Source: Chitinophaga parva (GTDB taxonomy: Bacteria; Bacteroidota; Bacteroidia; Chitinophagales; Chitinophagaceae). From it: a DNA stretch of 64,000 nucleotides. Numbering within the stretch: position 1 is the stretch's first letter; the number at the start of each line of letters is the position of its first letter. Of the stretch, positions 44,781 through 52,784 are shown one piece after another. The stretch lies in the NCBI RefSeq assembly GCF_003071345.1, contig NZ_QCYK01000001.1, positions 248,001 to 312,000 of the forward strand. Direction: 5' to 3'. The translations under genes and the position numbers were made by a program. Under the pieces are notes generated by a model, which saw nothing but the letters and a program-made list of their open reading frames with translations, was not told the DNA's origin and did no database searches.

Positions 44781-45725
44781 TTACCTGCCAGTGCCGGTAT
44801 TGTTCTGCTGCAATTTGTTCATCGCGATGAGTTGCTTCATGGTGTGATCCATGCCTTCGGAAGATCCATCCAGGAAGATCACATTGCCTTTGGAATTTTC
44901 CGCAAAGTTCTTGATAGCTTCCGTCCACATGGAAAACAGGATCACAGAGGTATCCAGGTCTGCCTGCTGCATTTCACGGGCTGCCATGGTCATACCTTTA
45001 GCCACTTCTTCGCGGAAGAGGGCCACGCCCTGGCCACGCAGCTGTGCGGCCTGCCTTTCCGCCTCTGCGGCGATCTTGATGGCGTTGCCTTCTGCTTCCG
45101 CTGCCTTGGTCTTGGTAATGAGCAGTGCCTGGCCTTCGTTTTCTGCAGCGGCCTTCAGGTTGTTAGATGCCACTACCTGGGCCATGGAGCGCATAATGGC
45201 TTCGTCAAATGTAATATCATTCATCTGCAGGTCCTGCAGGTGGTAGCCCCATTCTTCCAGGCCACGGTCTATCTGTTCCTTTACGTGTTCGGTAATGTCA
45301 CGGCGCAGGCTCAGTACTTCCGCCTGTTTTTTGGTAGCTACAAAGCCGCGGATGGAGCCTTCAATGGTGCGGATAAGGGCCTGCATAAAGCTTCTTTCGT
45401 CCACGAATTTGAATGCCACATTCTTGATGGTCTCTTCCTGGTTATTGAGCACAGAGTAGAGCAGCATGGCTTTAAAGTATACATTGGCCTGGTCTATGGT
45501 TATGGCCTGGAATTCCAGTTCCACGGAGCGGTTCTGGATAGAGATCCGTTTGTAAACTTTTTCAATGACGGGAATTTTGAAATTGAGGCCGGGAAACAGG
45601 ACGCGCTGGTATTTTCCAAACACGGTGGTCACCGCGATGGTTCCCTGTTGTACAGTTACAAAACTGCTCAGGACCACCACGACGATGATGATGAGCAGTA
45701 CAATGATAATAGTGGATGAGAACAT
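44781..45725 (-). CDS. SPFH/band 7 (stomatin-like) membrane protein
   Basis: A 314-residue protein with one N-terminal membrane segment (about 4-24) and an SPFH domain (VQQGTIAVTTVFGKYQRVLFPGLNFKIP, then RGFVATKKQAEVLSLRRDITEHV). A long Ala/Glu-rich helix follows (ENEGQALLITKTKAAEAEGNAIKIAAEAERQA, about 190-245), which drives oligomerisation. It resembles QmcA/stomatin-type scaffold proteins of the inner membrane. No NfeD-type partner gene is adjacent. An inverted repeat flanks its -7 box. Confidence 0.9.
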   Translation of the reverse strand: MFSSTIIIVLLIIIVVVVLSSFVTVQQGTIAVTTVFGKYQRVLFPGLNFKIPVIEKVYKRISIQNRSVELEFQAITIDQANVYFKAMLLYSVLNNQEETIKNVAFKFVDERSFMQALIRTIEGSIRGFVATKKQAEVLSLRRDITEHVKEQIDRGLEEWGYHLQDLQMNDITFDEAIMRSMAQVVASNNLKAAAENEGQALLITKTKAAEAEGNAIKIAAEAERQAAQLRGQGVALFREEVAKGMTMAAREMQQADLDTSVILFSMWTEAIKNFAENSKGNVIFLDGSSEGMDHTMKQLIAMNKLQQNNTGTGR

Positions 45726-45739
45726 ACGATAAATGGAGT

Positions 45740-45771
45740 TTAGGATTTCATCAAAAGTAATAAAATCCTAA
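45740..45771 (-). promoter_or_regulatory. Promoter -7 element within an inverted repeat, SPFH gene
   Basis: On the minus strand TACTTTTG (plus 45752-45759) matches TAnnTTTG. It is flanked by a perfect 9-bp inverted repeat, TTAGGATTT (45740-45748) and AAATCCTAA (45763-45771). The -33 box is weak, which fits an activator- or repressor-controlled promoter. Confidence 0.45.
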
Positions 45772-45981
45772 CCCATTTAGCAGGTATTCAAATAATGGGT
45801 ATCCCAAACAATTGAGAGAGGCCGGTCAAGTGCAGGATGCCAAGGAGGTGGAGACCAGGGCACCTGGTGTTCCTGCACTTTGTGTTTGGGGACTACAAAA
45901 CAATGGATGAAGGGGAACGACAATGGATAAAGGAGAAAATCGGGCTACACAAGGAATGAAATGCGATAAAAATATGGTCAG

Positions 45982-46197
45982 CTATATTTTTTGTATTTTT
46001 TTCAAGTACAGGAAGGCGTCGTCCAGTTCTATCTGCTTCAGCTGGCAGGCTAATTTGGTGCGCAGATCTTCTGTTTCCTCACGCATTTTCTTGTATGACA
46101 ATTTCAGTTGCTCATATTGTTCAAGTATTTCCTCCGATGAAGCGGTTTTTTCTACTTGCAAAATTTCATACGCTCTATCGTCGGTGATCATAGACAT
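45982..46197 (-). CDS. Small J-domain-like protein lacking the HPD motif
   Basis: A 71-residue protein from ATG 46197 (ATG 46191 is possible; a TTG at 46215 would add six residues). RAYEILQVEKTASSEEILEQ followed by YEQLKLSYKKM closely follows the J-domain helix I/II pattern (YEILGV..tAS.eEI...Y..L...Y), but the loop where HPD should be reads KKM. The rest is a charged helix with one Cys. Without HPD it should not stimulate DnaK ATPase. The function is unknown; it stands alone between the SPFH gene and a LuxR-type regulator. Confidence 0.6.
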   Translation of the reverse strand: MSMITDDRAYEILQVEKTASSEEILEQYEQLKLSYKKMREETEDLRTKLACQLKQIELDDAFLYLKKIQKI

Positions 46198-46269
46198 AGG
46201 GGCTTTTACATCCAATTGATTCGTTATACGTTTTATTAGCCACTAAATTAGTGGACTTCTAAAAGCGAG

Positions 46270-46293
46270 AAAATACCCAAGCTTGGGTATTTT
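46270..46293. terminator. Perfect 24-bp palindrome, probable terminator of the LuxR-type gene
   Basis: AAAATACCCAAG followed by its exact reverse complement CTTGGGTATTTT, with further A/T on both sides. It lies 79 nt beyond the minus-strand stop at 46372 and 73 nt before the small J-like gene. A terminator fits; a regulatory site for the J-like gene is an alternative. Confidence 0.6.
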
Positions 46294-46371
46294 TAGAAAA
46301 ACGCTAAAAATCAACAGGAAAGAGACAAACCGTAAATGCGGGGAATGGGGATAACAAACGTGTGGTATTTT

Positions 46372-47076
46372 TTACTGGAAACCAATCCGTTTGGCTAATG
46401 CTACCAGTTCCGTACTGTTGCGAACCTTCAGTTTGAGGCGGATATTTTTCCGGTGCGTTTCCACGGTATAGCGGCTCAGGTTCAGTTCTGCCGCTATCTC
46501 TTTATTATTCTTGCCTTGTACAGCCAGGGCAAATACATCTTTTTCGCGGGAAGTAAGGCGGTTCAGCTGGTTCTCATTCTGGCGGCGCAGTACTTCGCGC
46601 ATAGCTTCACTCAGCTGGAAATTGGTGTCCATGGCCAGCGTGAGATCCAGGAAGCAGCAGATCACATCCTGCACATTGCCATCTTCATCCCGGTTAAATG
46701 GCTTGGCCAGCCCCACCAGCCAGTACCAGGTGCTGGACCCCTTACGGCGTATACGGGTAACCCCACCAAAAACGTCTTTGGCGGCCATGAATGACTGTCT
46801 TGCCGTTTCGGCCAGTCCAAAATCTTCAGGGTGCATGATCTCCTGGAAAAACTGCATGCCCATAGCGGTCATCTCTTCCAGGGTGTACCCGGTGGCTTCG
46901 CACATAGCAGCGTTACACCAGTACACGGTCTTCTTTGTGTTGTTGGAAGCATAAAGTATTGCAGGTACTTCATCGACCACTCTTTCCAGCCATTGAACCC
47001 TAGCTTTTAATTCCTGATTCTCCTGTTGCAATGCAGCAAAGGAAGAAGCCTTCTCCTTACCGGCGTCTTTCTGCAT
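46372..47076 (-). CDS. PAS domain plus LuxR-type DNA-binding regulator
   Basis: A 234-residue protein from ATG 47076. A short coiled coil (about 8-38) is followed by a PAS domain with PAC segment (YWCNAAMCEATGYTLEEM, then GSSTWYWLVGLAKPF, about 45-150) and a C-terminal LuxR/FixJ-type helix-turn-helix (LTSREKDVFALAVQGKNNKEIAAELNLSRYTVETHRKNI). There is no receiver domain, so it senses a signal directly through PAS or through a partner. It is monocistronic. The target genes are unknown. Confidence 0.9.
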   Translation of the reverse strand: MQKDAGKEKASSFAALQQENQELKARVQWLERVVDEVPAILYASNNTKKTVYWCNAAMCEATGYTLEEMTAMGMQFFQEIMHPEDFGLAETARQSFMAAKDVFGGVTRIRRKGSSTWYWLVGLAKPFNRDEDGNVQDVICCFLDLTLAMDTNFQLSEAMREVLRRQNENQLNRLTSREKDVFALAVQGKNNKEIAAELNLSRYTVETHRKNIRLKLKVRNSTELVALAKRIGFQ

Positions 47077-47420
47077 ACGTACTTTTTTACACAAACAATA
47101 GACAAACTAACCGTAAAGATTATACGAAAATCAATACCGGCAATAAAACGTTATAACACTTAATGTAAATATAAAATAAATACCAATATGAGCAAGGCTT
47201 TCAGCCAAATTAATCATTGTCTGAATCAGTACAAAAAACACCGGTTGAAGCGCTTTTTATTCCCCCTCCCCACTAACGGCACCTGCCTCATCCGGAATAA
47301 CAAACCAGGCTACCGTATTGTTAAATGTGCATTACAATTCTTTGCATCTTGTTCATAAGGCAGTAAATTTGGTGCACCTCAAGCAAAAAGTATTTTTTTC
47401 ACTCTTCAAAAATCATCGTT
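47077..47420. other. Divergent intergenic region before sodB
   Basis: A 344-bp AT-rich region between the PAS-LuxR gene and the SOD gene. It contains the SOD promoter (47341-47371). Nothing else could be identified. Confidence 0.6.
47341..47371 (+). promoter_or_regulatory. Bacteroidetes-type promoter of the SOD gene
   Basis: TTTG (47341-47344), 19-nt spacer, TAAATTTG (47364-47371). Both boxes are perfect. The leader to ATG 47421 is about 40 nt. Confidence 0.8.
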
Positions 47421-48026
47421 ATGGCATTTACACTTCCGAGTTTACCGTATGCTACAGACGCCCTGGAGCCGCATATCGATAAAACGACCATGGAAATCCA
47501 CCATGGCAAACACCATCAGGCTTATGTTGACAACCTGAACAAGGCCATCGCCGGTACAGAAAATGAAAATAAATCCCTGGAAGAACTGGTGGCAAACGCC
47601 GGTAAGATCAGCCCCGCTGTGCGTAACAACGGTGGTGGTCACTGGAACCACAGCTTCTTCTGGCAGATCATTGGCCCCAAGGCTGGCGGCCAGCCCACCG
47701 GCGCCCTCGCCGACGCGATCAACAGCGCCTTTGGCTCTTTTGATACCTTCAAGGAGAAATTCAACACCGCCGGTGCTACCCGCTTCGGTTCAGGCTGGGC
47801 CTGGCTGATCGTGAAAGACGGCAAGCTGGAAATAACTTCCACTCCTAACCAGGACAATCCCCTGATGGACGTAGCAGAAGTAAAAGGCACCCCCATTCTG
47901 GGTTGCGACGTGTGGGAACACGCCTACTACCTCAAATACCAGAACCGCCGCCCCGAATACCTGACCGCTTTCTGGAACGTGGTAAACTGGGCTGAAGTAA
48001 CCAAACGCTTCGAAGCAGCTAAATAA
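47421..48026 (+). CDS. Superoxide dismutase, Mn/Fe family (Mn-type residues)
   Basis: A 201-residue protein converting superoxide to H2O2 and O2. Metal ligands His27, His77, Asp163 and His167 are all present in the standard contexts ([27 protein letters not shown]). The GGGHWNH segment and the Gln in TPNQDNPLM are the arrangement seen in Mn-type or cambialistic enzymes rather than FeSOD. No signal peptide is present, so it is cytosolic. It has its own promoter and is followed by two hairpins. Confidence 0.95.
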   Translation: MAFTLPSLPYATDALEPHIDKTTMEIHHGKHHQAYVDNLNKAIAGTENENKSLEELVANAGKISPAVRNNGGGHWNHSFFWQIIGPKAGGQPTGALADAINSAFGSFDTFKEKFNTAGATRFGSGWAWLIVKDGKLEITSTPNQDNPLMDVAEVKGTPILGCDVWEHAYYLKYQNRRPEYLTAFWNVVNWAEVTKRFEAAK

Positions 48027-48027
48027 A

Positions 48028-48060
48028 TTAAAAGCCCAGGCCGGCGGCTTGGGCTTTTAA
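48028..48060 (+). terminator. Terminator of the SOD gene
   Basis: TTAAAAGCCCA (48028-48038) with TGGGCTTTTAA (48050-48060), 11-nt GC-rich loop, directly after the stop codon. Confidence 0.85.
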
Positions 48061-48064
48061 TTCA

Positions 48065-48246
48065 GTATCAGGCCTTAGGTCCCAAGTCTTAGGTACCAGG
48101 CACTGATAGTGGTACTAAACCGGCATTTTATCAAAAAGGGACGCTCAATCGTTGGATTGAGCGTCCCTTTTTATATGTTTTTGCCCGGTCGCTGCCTGAT
48201 ACCCTGCGTGACGCCCGGTACCTGAGCCTTAAGACCTGAGACCTAG
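48065..48246. repeat. Inverted-repeat element flanking a strong hairpin
   Basis: The left arm (about 48065-48108) and right arm (about 48194-48246) are inverted relatives. GTATCAGGC (48065-48073) is an exact reverse complement of GCCTGATAC (48194-48202), and both arms carry degenerate units of the type AGGTCTTAGGTACC. Between them is an 18-bp perfect hairpin (48133-48172). The right arm runs into the stop codon of the minus-strand DUF1080 gene. It has the look of a short mobile or REP-like intergenic repeat. Confidence 0.5.
48133..48172. terminator. Bidirectional terminator with 18-bp perfect stem
   Basis: A-run and GGGACGCTCAATC on the left (48133-48150), loop GTTG, exact complement ending TTTTT on the right (48155-48172). 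It serves the convergent SOD and DUF1080 genes. Confidence 0.9.
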
Positions 48247-49004
48247 TACAATCTTTTCACCTTCACATTCTTAAACCAAGCCTCATCACCATGGTTCTGG
48301 AAGTCGATGTGCCCACCGTGGGCCAGGGCGTATTCAGGAGCGTCCTTCCACTTTCCGGTGGCCTTGTGCTGTTCCCACTCAGGGGTCCAGAGCGTGTATT
48401 TTACCACCAGCTTATCATTGAGCCAGTGTTCTACTTTGCCGCGATCTACCACAATGCGCGTGTGGTTCCAGGTACCTATGGGATTGGCCGCCAGGGTAAG
48501 GGGTGGGTCCATGGCATAGTTAGCGCCGGTCTGCTGCCAGGTTTCCAGTTTTTCAGGATAGCCGGCATCGTCTATCAGCTGGTATTCGGGGCCGGTCTGG
48601 TAAGGCTGTTGCTGGGTTTCGTTTACCAGGTAGAGGATGCCGGAATTGGCCTTGGGAGCCAGCTTCCAGTCTACATCCAGTACAAAACTGTCGTACATAG
48701 AGTCCGTAAGCAGGTCTACCCGGTGATGGCCGTTCTGTGCGCCCAGGCAGTGGATGGTGCCGCCGTCAGATACCCAGGCGTCTGCAGGCTGGTTCTTATA
48801 CGCCCGCCAGCCGTGCAGGTCTTGCCCGTTGTAGAGGAGCTGCCAGCCTTCCGCCTTTTCCTTGTCGGTAAGCTGGTTGTCTACCGGTGGCTGGGAAGCC
48901 GCTGTGGTAGCAGGTCCCATGTGCCGTTGCTCGTGATGCAACTTCGCAAAAACAGAAACTGTCACTAAGGCCAAGCCTGTAAAGTAAATGAGTTTATGCT
49001 TCAT
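48243..49004 (-). CDS. DUF1080 (3-keto-disaccharide hydrolase-like) exported protein
   Basis: A 253-residue protein with a Sec signal (about 1-20). The DUF1080 concanavalin-like domain begins at about residue 50: EGWQLLYNGQDLHGWRAY, later WKLAPKANSGILYLV, GPEYQLIDDAGYP, WNHTRIVVDRGKVEHWLN and a C-terminal HIDFQNHGDEAWFKNVKVKRL. These are all signature segments of the family, which is abundant in Bacteroidetes and Planctomycetes; some members act on 3-keto sugars. The substrate here is unknown. It ends inside the inverted-repeat element, and its start is 36 nt after the end of the protease gene. Confidence 0.9.
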   Translation of the reverse strand: MKHKLIYFTGLALVTVSVFAKLHHEQRHMGPATTAASQPPVDNQLTDKEKAEGWQLLYNGQDLHGWRAYKNQPADAWVSDGGTIHCLGAQNGHHRVDLLTDSMYDSFVLDVDWKLAPKANSGILYLVNETQQQPYQTGPEYQLIDDAGYPEKLETWQQTGANYAMDPPLTLAANPIGTWNHTRIVVDRGKVEHWLNDKLVVKYTLWTPEWEQHKATGKWKDAPEYALAHGGHIDFQNHGDEAWFKNVKVKRLY

Positions 49005-49039
49005 ACGTGGTAGTATTTTACAGAATAGATTTACTGGAT

Positions 49040-50707
49040 TTATTTGCCTTTCAGCAGCATGGTGTACTGGTGTGGATCGTGCAGTACGGTCACGGCTTCC
49101 TTCACGTCATTATCCCACGCCAGGCCTCTTTCTATGCGGCCTCGTTGTAAATAGTAACGGCTCACGATCTCTTCTTCCAGCAGGTGCTTGATCTCCGCTT
49201 TATTTTTCAGCAGGTCCTGCTTCTTATCGTGCTTCATTTTTGCCTGTAAGGCCTGGTATTCCGCGCTCACCGCATCAAAGTATTTCTCACGGCGGGCCGT
49301 GCTGGCAAACGATTCCAGGGCTTCTTCACTACGGGTCTTGTAGCTGTAGTCTTTATTTTCCAGCGACTGCACAAATCCATCAAACTCTTCGTCCGTGAGG
49401 GAGAACGTAGCCGGCTGCGGCGCCTGCGGATGAGCGTAATAGTACTGGGTGGCGTAGTCAAAAATGTATTGCCTGCGCAGCAGTGTTACGGCCACCTGGC
49501 TCAGGAAAGTAGGCTCCACTTTGTCGTCTGGTTCTATCCCGCCGCCATCGCGCACGGCGCGGCCGCCTTGGGTAGCAAAGCTTTTGCGCAGGGAATCCGG
49601 CACAAAGTCTGCCTCCCCGTCTTCATTACGGTGCGAGTAATCGATCGCCTGTATGCAACGTCCACTGGGGGTATAATATTTTGCGGTGGTCACTTTCAGT
49701 TTGGTATTGTAGGGCAGGGGGCGCGTAGTTTGCACCAGGCCTTTGCCAAAAGAGCGCTGGCCAATGATCACCCCGCGGTCCAGGTCCTGGATAGAGCCTG
49801 CCACGATCTCCGATGCGGAGGCAGAGGAGTGGTTCGTAAGCACGACCAGGGGCATGGTAAGGTCCACGGCCTGGTGCTCTGTTTTGTAATCATGATCCCA
49901 GTTCTTGATGCGGCCCCGGGTGCTTACAATGAGGCGGTTCTTGTCAATGAAAATATTGGACACTGCCACCGCTTCTTCCAGCAGGCCGCCGGGATTGCCC
50001 CGCAGGTCCAGGATGAGGCCTTTCATACCCGGGTGCGATGCCTTCAGTTTTTCAAAAGCGTCCTGCACCTGGTTGCCCCCGTTCTCGGTGAACTGGCTCA
50101 TTTTTATCACGCCAATATCACCGGCGGTGATGCCGGAAAAGCTCACCGGCTTCACATTGATCTCTTCCCGGGTGATCTTGCGGGTGTTCTCCTCCCCCGT
50201 TACCGGGTTCTTGGTACGCATGTCCAGCACTGTACCAGACGGGCCTTTCAGCAGCTTGCTCACATCGTCCTGCTTCATGCCCCTGGTATCGTGCCCGTCC
50301 AGGGAAAGGATGATATCACCGGGTTTTACACCGGCTTTGTACATAGGGCTGCCTTCATACACATCACTGATCACGGTCTTCTCGCTGTCCGTATTGATGG
50401 ATGCGCCTACCCCGCCGTATTTGCCGGTGGCCATGAATTTCAGTTCGTCCAGGTTCTCTTCGGGAATAAAGTCGGTGTAAGGGTCTGTTTCATCCAGCAT
50501 GGCATTGATGCCTTTGTACATGAGCTGCTGGGCGGAAAGATCGTCCACGTAATAGGTATTAAGCTCCCGGTAAAATGCCGAAAAAATATCGAGGTTCTTG
50601 GAGATCTCAAAGTATTTGTCCTCCCGTCTGAACGAAACCATCAGCGTAAAAAGAAAGATGGCAGCCGTAAAGAACAGGAGTTGGGAACGTTGCAGGAACC
50701 TGCGCAT
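49040..50707 (-). CDS. C-terminal processing peptidase, S41 family (CtpA/Prc-like)
   Basis: A 555-residue protein with an N-terminal signal/anchor (about 8-25), a PDZ domain (about 95-180; YGGVGASINTD, PGDIILSLDGHD) and the S41 protease core. Ser in NHSSASASEIVAG and Lys in GQRSFGKGLVQ form the Ser/Lys dyad. The C-terminal extension (about 400-555) is helical. It should process or degrade periplasmic proteins by recognising their C-termini. yidD lies just upstream (53 nt) in the same direction. Confidence 0.92.
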   Translation of the reverse strand: MRRFLQRSQLLFFTAAIFLFTLMVSFRREDKYFEISKNLDIFSAFYRELNTYYVDDLSAQQLMYKGINAMLDETDPYTDFIPEENLDELKFMATGKYGGVGASINTDSEKTVISDVYEGSPMYKAGVKPGDIILSLDGHDTRGMKQDDVSKLLKGPSGTVLDMRTKNPVTGEENTRKITREEINVKPVSFSGITAGDIGVIKMSQFTENGGNQVQDAFEKLKASHPGMKGLILDLRGNPGGLLEEAVAVSNIFIDKNRLIVSTRGRIKNWDHDYKTEHQAVDLTMPLVVLTNHSSASASEIVAGSIQDLDRGVIIGQRSFGKGLVQTTRPLPYNTKLKVTTAKYYTPSGRCIQAIDYSHRNEDGEADFVPDSLRKSFATQGGRAVRDGGGIEPDDKVEPTFLSQVAVTLLRRQYIFDYATQYYYAHPQAPQPATFSLTDEEFDGFVQSLENKDYSYKTRSEEALESFASTARREKYFDAVSAEYQALQAKMKHDKKQDLLKNKAEIKHLLEEEIVSRYYLQRGRIERGLAWDNDVKEAVTVLHDPHQYTMLLKGK

Positions 50708-50760
50708 GGTATTTAGATTGTTAGATTGATAAATTGCAACTGGACTGCTGTGGTGTTGGT

Positions 50761-50985
50761 TCAGGGTACCGGATCATAGCCGTGCCCTCCCCACGGGTGG
50801 CAGGACAGAATGCGTTTAATGGTCAGGTACCCGCCTTTAAATATACCGTACTTTTTAATGGCAGTGATGCCATAATTAGAGCAGGTGGGGGTGTACCGGC
50901 ACTTGTTGGCGCCCAGCAGGGGGGAAATACCCCACTGGTATAACTTGATCAGGAAAATAAACGGATATCCCAGCCAGCGGCTCAT
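50761..50985 (-). CDS. yidD: Membrane protein insertion efficiency factor YidD
   Basis: A 74-residue protein with an amphipathic N-terminal hydrophobic stretch ([19 protein letters not shown]) and the family motif [11 protein letters not shown], then [16 protein letters not shown], with the three conserved Cys. The length is usual. YidD aids YidC-dependent insertion and is classically encoded next to rnpA and rpmH, exactly as here. Confidence 0.95.
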   Translation of the reverse strand: MSRWLGYPFIFLIKLYQWGISPLLGANKCRYTPTCSNYGITAIKKYGIFKGGYLTIKRILSCHPWGGHGYDPVP

Positions 50986-51150
50986 TTGCTCGGTAAAATG
51001 TTAAGAAGTAAAGTTAATGGATAGCGGGGAATGATGAAAGGGGCAACGGGCGATTTTAACATTTTGGTTTGGAACGAGGAGCTTACCGAGGGAGAAGGGT
51101 GGCCCACGGCGCCGTTAAGGAGGTGGCCTGCGGTCAATAATACAAGGGGG

Positions 51151-51567
51151 TCAGGCTTGGCGCCCTCCCCCGGCATTGCCTTCTGTGAGCGCTTTACCCA
51201 GGCGCTCAATGGCAAGCCCCATACGTTTGTACAGGTTTTCGTACGGCGCGATCTGCTTGTCTGTGTACACGAAAAAAACGGCCACCTGGAGCTGGTGATC
51301 GCGGAGGAGCTGGTAAAGGGCACCTTTCTGGCGGCGCCAGCACTCCCTGCCCAGGCGCTTTACCCGGTTGCGGTCCACCGCATGGGGGAAGTTCCTGGAC
51401 GATGCTGTAAAGCCCACCTGCACCGGGAAGGCATCCGTGGGCAGGGGCCCTGCGTGGTAAATGATACGGTAGGGAAAAACAGAAAACGCTTTTCCTTCGC
51501 GAAAAAGCGTTTCAATGAGTTTTTTGCTCTTTAACCTTTCTTCCCTGGTAAAAGAATAAGTCTTAAT
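51151..51567 (-). CDS. rnpA: Ribonuclease P protein component, probable AUU start
   Basis: It matures the 5' ends of tRNAs with the RnpB RNA. The RNR signature is clear (DRNRVKRLGRECWR), followed by the typical C-terminal helix region. The conserved N-terminal part (YSFTREERLKSKKLIETLF and FPYRIIYHAG) lies upstream of the first GTG (51423) in the same frame. From that segment up to the in-frame rpmH stop (51598) there is no ATG, GTG or TTG. ATT at 51567 would give (M)KTYSFTREERLKSKK, 138 residues, a normal size. ATA at 51582 is another option. The exact start is therefore inferred. Confidence 0.8.
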   Translation of the reverse strand: MKTYSFTREERLKSKKLIETLFREGKAFSVFPYRIIYHAGPLPTDAFPVQVGFTASSRNFPHAVDRNRVKRLGRECWRRQKGALYQLLRDHQLQVAVFFVYTDKQIAPYENLYKRMGLAIERLGKALTEGNAGGGRQA

Positions 51568-51597
51568 GGCAAATAAGTTTATTTTATCCGCTAACGC

Positions 51598-51753
51598 TTA
51601 TTTCAGCTTACGTTCGTCGGAAACAGTCAGTTTTTTGCGGCCTTTTGCTCTACGGGAAGCCAATACTTTACGGCCGTTAGCAGTTTCCATTCTCTGTCTG
51701 AAGCCATGAACGCTCTTTCTGCGTCTGTTATGCGGTTGAAAAGTACGTTTCAT
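51598..51753 (-). CDS. rpmH: 50S ribosomal protein L34
   Basis: A 51-residue basic protein: [20 protein letters not shown], then [20 protein letters not shown], the universally conserved L34 sequence. It ends with TAA at 51600-51598, just upstream of rnpA and yidD, the standard order. A promoter with a TACCTTTG -7 box lies 72 nt upstream. It is too short to appear in usual long-frame searches. Confidence 0.97.
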   Translation of the reverse strand: MKRTFQPHNRRRKSVHGFRQRMETANGRKVLASRRAKGRKKLTVSDERKLK

Positions 51754-51824
51754 TTTGTTTTTTAGTTTTTACCTGTACTATACTTTAAAAAAGCCCCGTG
51801 GGCCACCCGTTTTAAAACGGAAGG

Positions 51825-51855
51825 CAAAGGTAGGGAGAAAAAATCGAATTGTAAA
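51825..51855 (-). promoter_or_regulatory. Probable promoter of rpmH-rnpA-yidD
   Basis: On the minus strand TTTA, 19-nt spacer, TACCTTTG (plus 51825-51832). The -7 box is perfect and the -33 box has one mismatch. Confidence 0.5.
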
Positions 51856-52071
51856 GACTCATCCCAATAAAAATTTCCGCCCGCCACTTTTCCCCCTGCC
51901 GGAGACAAACGAAGCCAGGAGGCTACTCCGCGCAGGAGCGGTGGTTAAACATTGACAGCACTTGTGCCTGCTTGAACCAAGTGAGTTGGCTGGCTAGCCC
52001 GTCAGGAAGCGCCCAGCAATTGCCGGGTGTATCTCCCTCCCATATAAAGGTGAGTTCGCTGAGTCGTTCCC

Positions 52072-52112
52072 AAAAAGAAGAAGCGCCCTGCCAGCTGGCA
52101 GGGCGCTTCTTC
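52072..52112 (-). terminator. Terminator after the ompH block
   Basis: A 36-bp perfect palindrome (52077-52112; left half GAAGAAGCGCCCTGCCAG) with A residues 52072-52076, giving a T-run on the minus strand, 14 nt after the stop at 52126. Confidence 0.92.
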
Positions 52113-52125
52113 CTGGAAAATAAGC

Positions 52126-52635
52126 TTATTTAATGCCCAGTTTCGCTTTTACAGCGGGCATCAGGTCGTCACCAGCAGGAGAAACCAGCAGGATGCCGGA
52201 AGAACCGTCGATCACGTAAGTGTAACCTTTTTCTTTGGCAGCATCTTCGATGGCCTTGCGGGCCTTGTCGTAGATAGGTTTCAGCAGCTCAGCACGTTTT
52301 GCATCGATCTTCTGCTCAGCAGCCTGGCGGTAATCTTCAATACGTTTCTGTGCGTCCTGGATCTCGCGGGCTTTAATGTCCTTCATGTTATCGGTCATGG
52401 AAGCCGCCTTATTGTTGAAATCAGTTGTTTTCGCAGTGTACTCGTCTACCAGGCCTTTACCGTCTTTTTCAAGCTGGTCCTGGAACAGTTGCAGGGAGTC
52501 AGAGGCTTTCTTTGCTTCGGGCATTGCTTCAATTACTGCCTGGGCATTGATGTAAGCTACTTTGGATTGTGCTTTCGCAGCAGTGCTGAGCAGGCCCGCA
52601 ACGGCTACCACAGCAAGCATTGCATACTTCTTCAT
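52126..52635 (-). CDS. OmpH/Skp-family periplasmic chaperone (copy 3)
   Basis: A 169-residue protein with a signal peptide ending STAAKAQ (about 1-22). SKVAYINAQAVIEAMPEAKK opens the mature part, followed by a long coiled-coil hairpin and the C-terminal IEDAAKEKGYTYVIDGSSGIL typical of OmpH. It is closely related to the copy upstream (52785-53300), from which it is separated by a terminator, so it may have its own promoter. Skp-type trimers hold unfolded outer-membrane proteins for BamA. Confidence 0.93.
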   Translation of the reverse strand: MKKYAMLAVVAVAGLLSTAAKAQSKVAYINAQAVIEAMPEAKKASDSLQLFQDQLEKDGKGLVDEYTAKTTDFNNKAASMTDNMKDIKAREIQDAQKRIEDYRQAAEQKIDAKRAELLKPIYDKARKAIEDAAKEKGYTYVIDGSSGILLVSPAGDDLMPAVKAKLGIK

Positions 52636-52738
52636 GATGTGTTGAGTGTTTAAAAAAAGTTGTGTTAGTATTTAAGGGAAAAATGTACTTGCGGGACGGA
52701 TTTTCAGGTCAGGCAAGGGATGCTGCGTGTTTGACGTG

Positions 52739-52770
52739 AAAAACGTCCTGCCGGTTTAACCCGCAGGACG
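52739..52770 (-). terminator. Terminator between ompH copies 2 and 3
   Basis: CGTCCTGC (52744-52751) pairs with GCAGGACG (52763-52770), and the minus strand continues into TTTTTCAC. It is 15 nt after the stop at 52785. Confidence 0.8.
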
Positions 52771-52784
52771 CCCTTTCAAAAAAA

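Larger units (their letters stand above)
51754..52125. other. Intergenic region between rpmH and the ompH block
   Basis: A 372-bp region. It holds the rpmH promoter (51825-51855) and the terminator of the last ompH gene (52072-52112). In the rpmH leader a GC-rich stretch (51791-51825) can form short hairpins followed by T residues on the minus strand, which might act as an attenuator. The segment 51900-52070 carries no gene that I can identify. Confidence 0.55.

Noticed and set aside
51960..52060. A segment resembling 4.5S SRP RNA (GTCAGGAAGC followed by TGCCGGGTGTA)
   Set aside because: The essential CCGGAAGG tetraloop region is absent and no closing helix was found by eye.
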